Below, piece after piece: positions 1 through 8,807 of a DNA stretch of 64,000 nt. Source of the DNA: Halalkalibacter wakoensis JCM 9140. GTDB lineage: Bacteria; Bacillota; Bacilli; Bacillales; Bacillaceae_D. Each line of letters opens with the position of its first letter. The stretch's first letter is position 1. The stretch spans positions 62,001-126,000 of the forward strand of contig NZ_BAUT01000001.1 of the NCBI RefSeq assembly GCF_000513095.1. The letters run 5' to 3'. The notes under the pieces are model-generated. The model ran no database searches and was not told the origin of the DNA. It saw nothing but the letters and a program-made list of their open reading frames with translations. Made by a program: the position numbers and the translations under genes.

Positions 1-2
1 AA

Positions 3-332
3 AACGTTCCAGTTGAACACATACATGTTGCTATAGGTCCATGTATAAGTAGTGTTGCTTATGAAGTTGATCAAAAAGTAGTCAGTGAAGTGGAAAACGT
101 ATGGCCTTCACATATAAAGTCACAACCGTATCAATCATTACCAAATGGTAAATTCCTACTTGATTTGAGAGAAGTGAATAAGCAACTGCTCATTCAAGCT
201 GGTGTAAGAGAAGAACAAATTATTCTTTCATCAATCTGTACAGCAAATGATGTGAGAATGTTTTCTCATCGTGCTGAGGAGGGCAAGACAGGAAGACTTA
301 TGAGTTTTATAGGATTTAAAACAGGATGGTGA
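3..332 (+). CDS. pgeF: YlmD/PgeF family multicopper polyphenol oxidase (laccase-domain), 3' part only
   Basis: C-terminal 109 codons of a gene cut by the window's left edge; the frame is open from base 3 to the TGA at 330-332. The protein reads NVPVEHIHVAIGPCIS and continues to the VYxV-like YEVDQKVV stretch. AIGPCIS is a hallmark of the YlmD/YfiH (DUF152) family, whose conserved Cys and His residues bind metal; members act on purine nucleosides or phenolics and one homologue is linked to cell-wall editing. The next gene, ylmE, starts 10 bases after the stop, as in the Bacillus ylmDE–sepF cluster. The N-terminal half and true start are outside the window. Family assignment is secure; the physiological substrate is not known from the sequence. 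Confidence 0.88.
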   Translation, partial: NVPVEHIHVAIGPCISSVAYEVDQKVVSEVENVWPSHIKSQPYQSLPNGKFLLDLREVNKQLLIQAGVREEQIILSSICTANDVRMFSHRAEEGKTGRLMSFIGFKTGW

Positions 333-342
333 TGGGTAAAAA

Positions 343-1023
343 ATGAGTGTCAAAGAACGATTACATTCCTTACAAAAACAAATTAATGAAGTATGTAAGG
401 AATGCAACAGAGATCCATCTTCGGTTCAGATCGTAGCGGTGACTAAATACGTTAGTATGGAAACAACAAAAGAAGCACTTGATGCAGGTTTAGTTCATAT
501 TGGAGAAAATCGAGCAGAAGGAGCAGTAGAAAAGTGGGAGAAGCTAGGTGATCGAGGAACTTGGCATTTTATTGGATCGCTGCAAACAAGAAAAGTAAAG
601 CAAATTACAGGGAAAGTTAAATATCTCCATTCACTGGATCGACTTTCTCTTGCTCAAGAATTGGACAAGCGAATCGATGATGGACACGTGATGAAATGTT
701 TTGTACAAGTAAATGTTTCAGGTGAGGAGTCGAAATCAGGGCTATCCCCAGAAGAAGTAGTTCCTTTCCTCGAAAGCTTGGCTGAGTTTAAAAGCATTGA
801 AGTGGTGGGTCTTATGACAATGGCGCCTTTCGTTGAAGATCCTGAGTTAACAAGACCTGTTTTCAAACAGTTAAGAGTATTACGTGATAAAGTTCAATCC
901 CTACAGCTTCAACATGCACCTTGTACTGAGTTATCAATGGGGATGTCAAATGATTTTAAGGTTGCAATTGAAGAAGGAGCAACCTTTGTTCGAATTGGCT
1001 CTGCGTTAGTTGGCAGAGAGTAA
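343..1023 (+). CDS. ylmE: YggS/YlmE family pyridoxal-phosphate homeostasis protein
   Basis: 226 residues, full length for the family. It shows the YggS signatures: AVTKYVS near residue 33 (the Lys is the PLP-binding lysine), HIGENRAEGAVEKW, WHFIGSLQTRKVK, LMTMAPF and the C-terminal LSMGMSNDFKVAIEEGATFVRIGSALVG. The family is a single-domain fold III PLP-binding protein without known catalytic activity that buffers PLP levels in the cytosol. It sits between ylmD and sepF in the conserved division cluster. ATG at 343 follows GGTGATGGG with acceptable spacing. Confidence 0.95.
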   Translation: MSVKERLHSLQKQINEVCKECNRDPSSVQIVAVTKYVSMETTKEALDAGLVHIGENRAEGAVEKWEKLGDRGTWHFIGSLQTRKVKQITGKVKYLHSLDRLSLAQELDKRIDDGHVMKCFVQVNVSGEESKSGLSPEEVVPFLESLAEFKSIEVVGLMTMAPFVEDPELTRPVFKQLRVLRDKVQSLQLQHAPCTELSMGMSNDFKVAIEEGATFVRIGSALVGRE

Positions 1024-1044
1024 TCAATAGAGAGGGGAATCATA

Positions 1045-1503
1045 ATGGGGATGAAGGCAAAATTTAAACGTTTTTTTGAATTAGAAGATGAATATGAAGA
1101 AATAGAAGAATATGTTGAGGATCGTTTGGGAAATGAAGAAGCTGAACCAAAGCGTCGAACGAGAAGCCAACAAAATAAACAGCCAACAAGTCAATCAACA
1201 ACACAAAATGTTGTGAGTTTGCAAAGTGTTCAAAAATCGACAAAGGTGATTCTTCTTGAGCCCCGCACATATGATGAGGCGCAGGAAATCGCGGACCATT
1301 TAAAAAACCGTAAAGCAGTTATTATAAATTTACAGCGAATTTCTCATGACCAAGCTAAGCGAATAGTCGATTTTTTAAGTGGAACAGTGTATGCTATTGG
1401 AGGAGACATTCAAAAAGTAGGTTCCAACATCTTTTTCTGTACACCTGATAATGTTGATGTATCTGGTACGATTACTGAAATGATGCAGGAGCATTTTGAA
1501 TAG
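1045..1503 (+). CDS. sepF: SepF, cell-division protein (FtsZ bundling, membrane anchor)
   Basis: 152 residues. The N-terminus ([13 protein letters not shown]) is the amphipathic membrane-targeting helix known for SepF. An acidic and Gln/Thr-rich linker (about residues 15-65) follows, then the conserved SepF core [22 protein letters not shown] and the C-terminal region with [18 protein letters not shown]. SepF polymerises into rings, binds the FtsZ C-terminus and tethers the Z-ring to the membrane. A Shine-Dalgarno AGAGGGG precedes the ATG. It lies 21 bases after ylmE and just before ylmG, the usual order. Confidence 0.96.
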   Translation: MGMKAKFKRFFELEDEYEEIEEYVEDRLGNEEAEPKRRTRSQQNKQPTSQSTTQNVVSLQSVQKSTKVILLEPRTYDEAQEIADHLKNRKAVIINLQRISHDQAKRIVDFLSGTVYAIGGDIQKVGSNIFFCTPDNVDVSGTITEMMQEHFE

Positions 1504-1519
1504 AAGCAGGTAAAAGGTG

Positions 1520-1786
1520 GTGAATGTATTGCAAACGATCGGTTTATTGATTCATCAAGTGTTATATATTTATTCGTTCTTTATTATTGGATATATTCTT
1601 ATGTCGTGGTTTCCGAATGCTAGAGAATCATCAATCGGACAATTTATTGGAAGAATTGTTGAACCGTATTTAGAACCATTTAGAAAATTTATTCCACCAC
1701 TAGGAATGATTGATATATCACCAATTGTAGCTATTATCGTATTACGTTTAGCTGGTGGCGGTGTTCGTGCTCTATTTGGTATTTAA
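1520..1786 (+). CDS. ylmG: YggT/YlmG family membrane protein
   Basis: About 88 residues, strongly hydrophobic. Two membrane segments are visible: an N-terminal one ([18 protein letters not shown]) and a C-terminal one ([13 protein letters not shown]). They flank the YggT signature [13 protein letters not shown]. The family is associated with cell division or plastid nucleoid partitioning; its biochemical role is unknown. The start is ambiguous: GTG at 1517, GTG at 1520 or TTG at 1529. GTG 1520 is used here because AGCAGG lies about 9 bases upstream. TTG 1529 has AAAGGTGG upstream and is also plausible. Gene order sepF–ylmG–ylmH supports the assignment. Confidence 0.9.
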   Translation: MNVLQTIGLLIHQVLYIYSFFIIGYILMSWFPNARESSIGQFIGRIVEPYLEPFRKFIPPLGMIDISPIVAIIVLRLAGGGVRALFGI

Positions 1787-1805
1787 TAGTTAGGAGTGAA
1801 CGACC

Positions 1806-2582
1806 ATTAGTATTTATCAGCACTTTCGAGAGGAAGAGCGTACATTTGTAGATCAAGTGCTACAGTGGCGGGAAGACGTGAAAATTAAGCATCTCGTTCG
1901 CTTGACCGATTTTCTCGACCCGAGACAACAAGAAATTGCACGTACGATAATTGGAAATGATGATGAAGTGAGCCTCTCCTATTCGGGAGGCTCTCCTTAT
2001 GCAGAAAGATGTCGCTTACGTTTGACGCCTCCATATTTAGAAACGAATCTGGAAGATTTTCAACTAACACTATTTTTAATTCAATACCCTAGTAAGTTTG
2101 TCACGATACAACATAGAGATCTTCTAGGTGCCGTCATGAATATGGGACTTAAACGAGAAAAATTTGGTGATCTTTTGCTGGATGACAATGGCACAGCACA
2201 AATGATTGTCAACCAAGAAATAGCAGACTACGTAGAAATGAATCTACAATCTGTTGGCAAAGCACCTGTTAAATTGAATCGAATTCCAATATCTGAGCAC
2301 ATTATACCTAAAGATTCTTGGACTGAAGAAACAACTACAGCTTCTTCTATGCGATTAGATACCATTTTGGCACAAATGTACAAGCTTTCAAGAGCGAAAG
2401 TAGCGCCGTACATTGAAAAGGGACTCGTAAAGGTAAATTGGAAAACAATCGATCGTCCAGATTATGTATTAGAAGTCGGTGACTACATATCCGTAAGAGG
2501 CTTTGGACGGGCAAGAATACAGGCCATTGAAGGCATGACAAAGAAAGAAAAGTATCGGCTACGCTTCGGGAGAAAACAATAA
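1806..2582 (+). CDS. ylmH: YlmH, S4-domain RNA-binding protein of the division cluster
   Basis: The protein carries a C-terminal S4 domain (SSMRLDTILAQMYKLSRAKVAPYIEKGLVKVNWK, then DYISVRGFGR). YlmH/RqcP-type proteins bind 50S subunits and support RqcH-dependent alanine tailing in Bacillus; rqcH is in this same window at 21.6-23.3 kb. The open frame continues upstream of the first ATG/GTG-like codon at 1857. It encodes SIYQHFREEERTF, which matches the usual YlmH N-terminus, back to an ATT codon at 1806. AGGAG at 1792-1796 is well spaced for a start there. Either AUU is the start, or one G is missing after AT at 1806-1807 (ATGATT). With this start the length is 258, close to the usual 257. Confidence 0.85.
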   Translation: MSIYQHFREEERTFVDQVLQWREDVKIKHLVRLTDFLDPRQQEIARTIIGNDDEVSLSYSGGSPYAERCRLRLTPPYLETNLEDFQLTLFLIQYPSKFVTIQHRDLLGAVMNMGLKREKFGDLLLDDNGTAQMIVNQEIADYVEMNLQSVGKAPVKLNRIPISEHIIPKDSWTEETTTASSMRLDTILAQMYKLSRAKVAPYIEKGLVKVNWKTIDRPDYVLEVGDYISVRGFGRARIQAIEGMTKKEKYRLRFGRKQ

Positions 2583-2688
2583 AGAATTTTTTGCATCATT
2601 TTGCAGGAATACTCAGAACCGTGTCGAATGATCTATGATAAGATGAACTAAGCTATTTTTTATTTGGTTGTTACCTGATTAAATGTTA

Positions 2689-2834
2689 TTTCTCTTAGTG
2701 AAATGGAGCAGAAGCCACTCGACTCCTGCGGGAAAAAGAGGTAGGGTTTGAGACCCCACAGGCGTAGCGAGGAGGCTCGACGCCTCCCCGCGGAAAGCGA
2801 GGGGCTGGGGCGCAATGGAACGAACACTGAGAAA
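2689..2834 (+). repeat. Dispersed Bacillaceae-type intergenic repeat between ylmH and divIVA
   Basis: This GC-rich island in the 313-base ylmH–divIVA gap contains the run GACTCCTGCGGG, GAGACCCCACAGGCG, GAGGAGGCTCGACGCC and CCCCGCGGAAAGCGAGGGG. It is bounded by an inverted pair (TTTCTCTTAGTG at 2689-2700 and CACTGAGAAA at 2825-2834). I recognise the overall pattern (CTCCTGCGGG … GAGACCCC … GAGGAGGCTC … CCCGCGGAAAGCG) as a repeat scattered in intergenic regions of many Bacillaceae genomes. Its function is unknown. It has no long open reading frame and is much richer in GC than its surroundings. I see no convincing promoter or terminator in the rest of this gap. Confidence 0.7.
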
Positions 2835-2895
2835 AACACTTAAACAACAAAACAGCCTTTTATTTTAGGTATTTTACAACATGGAGGTGGCTGAC

Positions 2896-3384
2896 ATGCC
2901 TTTAACCCCTTTGGATATCCATAACAAAGAATTTACTAGAGGGTTTCGCGGATACGATGAAGATGAAGTGAATGAGTTCTTGGATCAAGTCATAAAAGAC
3001 TATGAAGCAGTTCTTCGTGAAAAAAAAGACTTGTTTGATCGAGTGACAGATCTTGATGAAAAACTCGAACACTTTAAAAACATTGAAGAAACGTTAAACA
3101 AATCCATTCTAGTGGCTCAAGAAGCTGCGGAAGAAGTAAGACGAAACGCTCAAAAAGAAGCTCAACTTATTGTGAAAGAAGCAGAAAAGAATGCGGATCG
3201 TATTATTAACGATGCACTTTCCAAGTCAAGAAAAGTTATGATGGACATGGAAGAATTAAAAAAACAAGCATCTGTCTATAAAATGAGATTTAAGATGTTA
3301 ATTGAAGCACAGCTTGAAATGCTTCAATCTGATGATTGGGATGAAGTAACGGAAGAAGAAGAAGTGTTAGAAGAACGTTCGTAA
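2896..3384 (+). CDS. divIVA: DivIVA, polar/septal curvature-sensing scaffold protein
   Basis: 162 residues. The N-terminus MPLTPLDIHNKEFTRGFRGYDEDEVNEFLDQV is the canonical DivIVA membrane-binding domain with its exposed Phe/Arg region. It is followed by long coiled coil (about residues 30-145) and an acidic tail (EVTEEEEVLEERS). DivIVA oligomerises at division sites and poles and recruits MinJ/MinCD and, in sporulation, chromosome-anchoring proteins. ATG at 2896 is preferred over the in-frame ATG at 2881 because GGAGGTGG ends 5 bases upstream of it and the family starts at MPLTP. It ends shortly before the ileS promoter and leader. Confidence 0.96.
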   Translation: MPLTPLDIHNKEFTRGFRGYDEDEVNEFLDQVIKDYEAVLREKKDLFDRVTDLDEKLEHFKNIEETLNKSILVAQEAAEEVRRNAQKEAQLIVKEAEKNADRIINDALSKSRKVMMDMEELKKQASVYKMRFKMLIEAQLEMLQSDDWDEVTEEEEVLEERS

Positions 3385-3402
3385 TCTTTTTCACTCATAC
3401 GC

Positions 3403-3431
3403 TTGCACTTCTTATACGGCTAGCATATAAT
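3403..3431 (+). promoter_or_regulatory. Sigma-A promoter of the ileS T-box transcript
   Basis: TTGCAC at 3403-3408, a 17-base spacer and a perfect TATAAT at 3426-3431. Transcription would begin near 3438, just upstream of the T-box leader. Confidence 0.85.
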
Positions 3432-3459
3432 GATAATCATTAATTACATGTTGAAAAAC

Positions 3460-3686
3460 GTTGAAAGGGACGAGTACAATGTCGTAAACGTGCGAAGCGA
3501 TTCAGGGATGGTGAGAGCCTGAAGACGTTCACATTGGAAAATCACCCTTGAGTTTTGCACTGAAATGAAAAAAGTAGGATGCAACGAGTGATTCCCGTTA
3601 CGAATATCAAGTGGAAAGTGATAAACTTTTCATTAGGGTGGTACCACGGGTTAGCTTCTCGTCCCTTTTGGGATGAGAGGTTTTTT
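3460..3686 (+). promoter_or_regulatory. T-box leader (tRNA-Ile sensing) of ileS
   Basis: The leader contains the T-box core AGGGTGGTACCACG (3635-3648), which base-pairs with the uncharged tRNA acceptor end in the antiterminator. Stem I elements are visible (GGTGAGAGCCTGAAG region, 3510-3525), and ATC at 3541-3543 sits in a GGAAAATCAC context. It is the likely isoleucine specifier codon because the downstream gene is ileS and the position fits the 3' side of the stem I loop. A strong terminator follows at 3655-3686. Uncharged tRNA-Ile would favour read-through into ileS. The family identification is certain from the T-box motif; the exact specifier is inferred. Confidence 0.93.
3655..3686 (+). 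terminator. Rho-independent terminator of the ileS T-box
   Basis: CTTCTCGTCCC (3655-3665), TTTT loop, GGGATGAGAGG (3670-3680), then six T's. It is an 11-bp stem with two G-U pairs, mutually exclusive with the T-box antiterminator. Confidence 0.92.
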
Positions 3687-3730
3687 GTGTTTGTCTAACA
3701 TTTTTTAAAAGATACAGGAGGATTGAATCA

Positions 3731-6489
3731 ATGGAGTATAAAGACACATTATTGATGCCGAAAACAGAATTTCCAATGCGCGGAAATTTACCAAATCGAG
3801 AACCAGAAAGACAAAACAAATGGAATGAAATGGACATTTACAAAAAGGTACAAGAACGTACAGAAGGCCGACCGTTATTTGTTTTACATGATGGACCGCC
3901 GTATGCCAATGGTGATATTCACATGGGGCACGCTTTAAATAAGATTTTAAAAGATATTATTGTTCGTTTTAAATCAATGAGCGGTTATCACGCTCCATAT
4001 GTACCAGGATGGGATACGCACGGTTTGCCAATTGAAACCGCATTGACAAAGAGTGGAAAAGTCAATCGTAAATCAATGAGCGTAGCTGAATTCCGTAAAC
4101 TTTGTGAAGAATATGCAAGAAAGCAAATTGATCGTCAAAGAGAACAATTTATGCGCTTAGGTGTTCGTGGAGATTGGTGGAATCCTTATGTGACTCTAGA
4201 TAAAGCCTATGAAGCTCAGCAAATTAAAGTATTTGGTGAAATGGCAAAAAATGGTCATATTTACAAAGGGAAGAAGCCTGTTTATTGGTCACCATCATCG
4301 GAATCAGCTTTAGCAGAAGCAGAGATTGAATACCAAGATAAGCGTTCTCCTTCGATTTATGTAGCATTTAAAATTAAAGATGGTAATGGCGTTTTAGACG
4401 GCGATGAGCAAATGATTATTTGGACAACAACACCATGGACAATTCCAGCAAACCTCGGTATTTCTGTGCATCCAGAGTTAGATTACAATGTCGTAGCAGT
4501 GAATGGTAAAAAGTATATTGTTGCTGCTGGCCTTCTCGAATCGTTGGAAAAAGAATTTGAATGGGAAAATGCGGAGGTTGTGAAGACCTTAAAAGGGAAA
4601 GAACTTGAATATGTAAAAGCCGAGCATCCATTTTATGATCGTGATTCATTAGTAATGTGCGGAGAGCACGTAACATTGGATGCGGGGACAGGCTGTGTAC
4701 ATACCGCTCCAGGACACGGGGAAGAGGACTTTATTGTTGGACAGAAATATGGTTTAGATGTGTTATGTCCAGTTGACGATAAAGGAAATATGACTGAGGA
4801 AGCACCTGGATTTGAAGGGCTGTTTTATGACGCAGCAAATAAACCTATTACAGAAAAACTAGACGAGATCGGTGCTTTAATTAAATTATCATTTATTACA
4901 CATTCATATGCACATGACTGGCGTACGAAAAAACCAGTTATCTATCGTGCGACAGCACAATGGTTCGCCTCAATTGCCAATTTTAGAGAAGACTTATTAA
5001 AGGCCATTGAAGAAGTAGAATGGATGCCGAAATGGGGAGAAACTCGTTTATTCAACATGGTTCGTGACCGTGGCGATTGGTGTATTTCACGTCAACGTGC
5101 ATGGGGAGTACCAATTCCAGTGTTTTACGGTGAAGACGGAGAGCCGATCATTACGGATGAAACAATTGAACATGTATCAAACTTATTCCGTGAACATGGC
5201 TCAAACGTTTGGTTTGAGTGGGAAACCAATCAGTTATTACCTGAAGGGTTTACATCTGAACACAGTCCAAATGGTACGTTCACTCGTGAAATGGACATCA
5301 TGGACGTTTGGTTTGATTCGGGTTCTTCCCATCAAGCTGTTTTAGAAGAGCGTAATGACTTGCAACGTCCAGCGGATTTATATTTGGAAGGTTCCGATCA
5401 GTACCGTGGATGGTTTAATTCCTCTCTTTCAACAAGTGTGGCTGTTACAGGCAAAGCACCGTATAAAGGTGTCCTAAGTCATGGATTTGCCTTGATGGGG
5501 AAGGACGGAAAATGAGTAAATCCATTGGGAATGTGGTTATTCCAAATGATGTCATGAAGCAGCTTGGAGCAGATATTCTTCGTTTGTGGGTAGCTTCTGT
5601 TGATTACCAAGCAGATGTACGTGTATCAGATAAAATATTAAAACAAGTATCAGAATCTTACCGGAAAATTAGAAATACATTCCGCTTCTTATTAGGAAAT
5701 TTACACGATTTTGATCCGGCTAAAGATTATGTTAATAACCTTTCTGGTGTAGATTTATTTATGCTTGTTCGATTGAATGAAGTCATTGAAAAAGTGACAC
5801 AAGCTTATGATCAATATCAGTTCTCAACGGTTTATCATACGATTCATAACTTCTGTACAATTGAATTAAGTTCATTCTATATGGATTTAGCAAAAGACAC
5901 TTTATATATTGAACATGCGGATCATCCAGCACGTCGAGCGATTCAAACAGTTATGTATGAAGTATTAGTGAGTTTAACAAAGCTTGTTTCTCCAATCATT
6001 AGTCATACTGCAGATGAAGTATGGGAGCATATTCCTGATGTTACGGAAGCAAGTGTTCAATTAACAGACATGCCAACAGTGAAATCATATGGCGATGTTG
6101 AAGAACTAAAAGCAAAGTGGAATCAGTTTATGAACATTAGAGACGATGTTCTAAAAGCACTTGAGCAAGCTAGAAATGAGAAAAAAATTGGGAAATCTCT
6201 AACCGCTGCGATCACGCTTTATTCAAGTGGAGATGTAAGAAACATTTTACAAAATACAGCTGATCTAGAAAAATTATTTATTGTATCTGGTGTAACACTC
6301 GCTGGAGAAGTAAATGATGCACCAAGTGATGCGGTTTCGTTTGACGAACTGGCTATTGTTGTAGAACAAGCTGATGGAGAAACGTGCGAACGTTGTTGGG
6401 TTGTTTCACAAACGGTAGGAGCAGATGAAGAGCACAAAGGACTTTGTTCATCTTGTGCAGATACAGTTAAAGGTCACTACGTTAATTAA
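3731..6489 (+). CDS. ileS: Isoleucyl-tRNA synthetase (one-base frameshift at about 5512)
   Basis: Class I synthetase charging tRNA-Ile, cytosolic and essential. Visible: HMGH (the HIGH motif) in [11 protein letters not shown], the CP1 editing domain ([29 protein letters not shown]), the KMSKS loop and a C-terminal zinc site CERCW…CSSC. The reading frame breaks exactly at KMSKS: frame one ends after …MGKDGK with TGA at 5513-5515, and frame three continues MSKSIGNVV. Adding one A to the AAAA run at 5509-5512 restores a 919-residue protein of normal length. A sequencing deletion is much likelier than a dead essential gene. Expression is controlled by the upstream T-box. Confidence 0.95.
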
Positions 6490-6505
6490 TATTTAGAATA
6501 GTACT

Positions 6506-6540
6506 GGCGTGCCAAGGTTTGAATAAGGCACGCCTTTTTT
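6506..6540 (+). terminator. Rho-independent terminator after ileS
   Basis: Perfect 8-bp stem GGCGTGCC (6506-6513) / GGCACGCC (6527-6534) followed by TTTTTT. Confidence 0.92.
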
Positions 6541-6634
6541 CGAGTTTGACAAAAGTTGTGTTGGCTATATCTCCATCTGTTGGTCACAATAAGATTGAGC
6601 GTTACAAAACGTGATAGTAATGGGGGAGATGTAA

Positions 6635-7282
6635 ATGGCTGATTATACAAAGATAAAAGAGCAGTTATTAAACCGAAAACAACAAGTGGAAGAGCGAATA
6701 CAACAGCATTTTACTGAAGAACAAACGAGAACCTTTCAATTATCTCAAGAGCTTTCTCTTTATGATAATCATCCTGCTGATGCTGGAACAGACTTATACG
6801 AACGAGAAAAAGATTTTGCGTTATTAGAGCAATTGGAAAGAGAGCATGAAGAAATTGAACATGCCTTAAATAAATTTCAAACCGGAACGTTTGGTGTTTG
6901 TGAAGTAACAGGGAAACAAATACCTTACGAACGGCTAGAAGCAAGCCCGGCTGCAAGAACAGTAGTCGAAGCTGTAAACAATCGCATAACGGATGATAGG
7001 CCAGCTGAAGAAGATGTATTAGAAGGCTTTAGTCGATTCGATTTTGACAATGATGATTCGGAGACTCAATTTGATGCGGAGGATTCATATCAATCTGTAG
7101 CTGAATTTAATGAATTGCCTATGGTGTTTGAGGATTCTTCTCTTGATGAAAATGGTGAACTTGTAGGGTATGTAGAGCAGATTGAGGGCTTTCTATCAAC
7201 TGGGATTGATGGGTATACTGGCGATGAAGATGTCACTTTTCAAAGGAATGTTCATTACGACCAATACTTGAACGGAAAGTAG
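6635..7282 (+). CDS. ylyA: YteA/YlyA-type TraR/DksA-fold regulatory protein
   Basis: 215 residues. An N-terminal coiled-coil region (about residues 1-80, rich in Glu/Gln/Lys) precedes the DksA-like block GTFGVCEVTGKQIPYERLEASPAA. The normal four-cysteine zinc finger is reduced to a single Cys, as expected for YteA-like members. The C-terminal half is acidic and low in complexity. By position (ileS–ylyA–lspA) it corresponds to B. subtilis ylyA, which is shorter; its length is closer to YteA. DksA-fold proteins bind the RNA polymerase secondary channel, but that role is only inferred here. GGGGGAG precedes the ATG. Confidence 0.85.
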   Translation: MADYTKIKEQLLNRKQQVEERIQQHFTEEQTRTFQLSQELSLYDNHPADAGTDLYEREKDFALLEQLEREHEEIEHALNKFQTGTFGVCEVTGKQIPYERLEASPAARTVVEAVNNRITDDRPAEEDVLEGFSRFDFDNDDSETQFDAEDSYQSVAEFNELPMVFEDSSLDENGELVGYVEQIEGFLSTGIDGYTGDEDVTFQRNVHYDQYLNGK

Positions 7283-7303
7283 GGGGTCATCCCCCTCCTT
7301 TTT
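7281..7303 (+). terminator. Terminator hairpin at the end of ylyA
   Basis: AGGGGG (7281-7286), TCAT loop, CCCCCT (7291-7296), then CCTTTTT. The stem starts at the last bases of the ylyA stop codon. Confidence 0.85.
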
Positions 7304-7304
7304 G

Positions 7305-7313
7305 TGCTATAAT
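7305..7313 (+). promoter_or_regulatory. Possible extended -10 promoter for lspA
   Basis: TGC followed by a perfect TATAAT at 7308-7313. No good -35 box is seen because the terminator occupies that place, so this is an extended -10 candidate only. Confidence 0.45.
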
Positions 7314-7352
7314 GCTTATCGTATGGAAAGAGGGTAGAATGGGGGAATACAA

Positions 7353-7826
7353 ATGATTTTAAAATATTATGTAATAGCCATTGTTGTTGTATTGGTTGAC
7401 CAACTCACTAAATGGGTTGTGGATACACAAATGGCAATAGGAGAAAGAATAACCATTCTTGAACAGGTTCTTTATTTTACATCACATCGTAACAAAGGAG
7501 CGGCTTTCGGAATATTACAAGGGCAAATGTGGTTCTTTTATATTGTGACTGTGATTGTGATTGTGGCAATTGTGTATTATATGCAAAAGGAAGCGAAGAA
7601 AAGTGCGTTATTTGGAGTTTCCCTCGCCTTAATTCTTGGGGGAGCGGTGGGTAATTTTATCGATCGAATTTTCCGCGGTGAAGTGGTTGACTTTGTTGAT
7701 ACATATATTTTCGGCTATAATTTTGCTATTTTTAATGTAGCTGATGCAGCTCTTTGTGTAGGAGTAGGACTGTTATTTATTAAAATGGTACAAGATGAGC
7801 GAAGACAGAAGAAGGAGACTAAATAA
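7353..7826 (+). CDS. lspA: Lipoprotein signal peptidase (signal peptidase II)
   Basis: 157 residues with four predicted membrane helices. The family blocks are present: VVLVDQLTKWV near the N-terminus, NKGAAFGIL, GGAVGNFIDRIFRGEVVDFVD and FAIFNVADAALCVG. The Asp in GNFIDR…VDF and the Asp in NVADA are the two catalytic aspartates of this membrane aspartyl peptidase, which removes signal peptides from diacylglyceryl-modified prolipoproteins. The stop codon directly abuts the rluD start, so the two are co-transcribed. Confidence 0.96.
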   Translation: MILKYYVIAIVVVLVDQLTKWVVDTQMAIGERITILEQVLYFTSHRNKGAAFGILQGQMWFFYIVTVIVIVAIVYYMQKEAKKSALFGVSLALILGGAVGNFIDRIFRGEVVDFVDTYIFGYNFAIFNVADAALCVGVGLLFIKMVQDERRQKKETK

Positions 7827-8741
7827 ATGGAACACTATGAGTGGACAGTTACGAGTGAACATGCATCTGATCGCATTGATAAATTTTTAACTGCAATGGA
7901 TGAAGGTTGGTCAAGGACCCAAGTGCAATTGTGGATTAAAGACGAACATGTAAAAGTAAATGATGTGAAGATAAAAAGTAATTATAAAGTAAATGAGGGA
8001 GATGTAATTTCTCTTACAATTCCTGAAGCCGAAGAATTGGAAATTACAGCAGAAGATATTCCTTTAGATGTAGTGTATGAAGACGAGGATGTTATTGTAA
8101 TCAACAAGCCAAGAGGAATGGTGGTCCATCCGGCACCAGGTCACTATTCAGGGACGTTAGTAAATGCATTGATGCATCATTGCAAAGACTTATCTGGTAT
8201 TAATGGTGTTATTAGACCTGGTATTGTCCACCGCATTGACAAAGACACTTCTGGATTAATCATGGTTGCTAAAAACGATCATGCGCACGAATCACTAGTT
8301 AATCAACTAAAGGCAAAAACAACTAGACGCCTTTATAAAGCAATTGTTCATGGCATCATTCCGCATGAACATGGGACGATAGATGCTCCAATTGGCCGTG
8401 ATAAAAAGGATCGCCAAAGTATGACTGTGACAGAGGAAAATAGCAGAGATGCAGTTACTCATTTTACAGTGTTGGAAACATTTTCTAAATACACATACGT
8501 TCAGTGTGAGCTAGAGACGGGACGCACTCATCAAATTCGTGTTCATATGAAATACATTGGATATCCTTTAGCTGGAGACCCGAAATATGGTCCGAAAAAG
8601 AAAACATTGGATATAAATGGTCAAGCTCTACATGCAGCAGTTCTTGGATTTGTTCATCCTAAAACAGGAGAGGACATGTTGTTTGAAGCATCATTGCCAG
8701 AAGATATGGAGTTGTTATTACAACAATTACGTAGTGTATAA
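7827..8741 (+). CDS. rluD: RluD/RluA-family 23S rRNA pseudouridine synthase (YlyB)
   Basis: 304 residues. An N-terminal S4 RNA-binding domain (RIDKFLTAM…VKVNDVKIKSNYKVNEGDVI) is followed by the RluA catalytic domain. The catalytic aspartate lies in RPGIVHRIDKDTSGL; GRTHQIRVHM and LHAAVLGF also match. The family isomerises uridines in 23S rRNA (helix 69 for RluD proper). B. subtilis ylyB is the positional equivalent; which uridines it modifies cannot be decided here. It begins immediately after lspA, and the pyr promoter follows within 10 bases of its stop. Confidence 0.93.
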   Translation: MEHYEWTVTSEHASDRIDKFLTAMDEGWSRTQVQLWIKDEHVKVNDVKIKSNYKVNEGDVISLTIPEAEELEITAEDIPLDVVYEDEDVIVINKPRGMVVHPAPGHYSGTLVNALMHHCKDLSGINGVIRPGIVHRIDKDTSGLIMVAKNDHAHESLVNQLKAKTTRRLYKAIVHGIIPHEHGTIDAPIGRDKKDRQSMTVTEENSRDAVTHFTVLETFSKYTYVQCELETGRTHQIRVHMKYIGYPLAGDPKYGPKKKTLDINGQALHAAVLGFVHPKTGEDMLFEASLPEDMELLLQQLRSV

Positions 8742-8749
8742 AAACTTAG

Positions 8750-8778
8750 TTGACAGGTAGTTCTTTCTACGTCATACT
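8750..8778 (+). promoter_or_regulatory. Sigma-A promoter of the pyr operon
   Basis: TTGACA (8750-8755), 17-base spacer, CATACT (8773-8778). Start of transcription is expected near 8785, ahead of the first PyrR binding loop. Confidence 0.85.
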
Positions 8779-8807
8779 AAGTAAAGAATTTAATAGTCCT
8801 TTAACTT

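Noticed and set aside
3731-6489. ileS as two genuine genes or a programmed frameshift
   Set aside because: The break falls inside the KMSKS loop, no slippery heptamer or stimulatory structure is evident, and seven other genes show the same one-base loss, so a sequence error explains it better.
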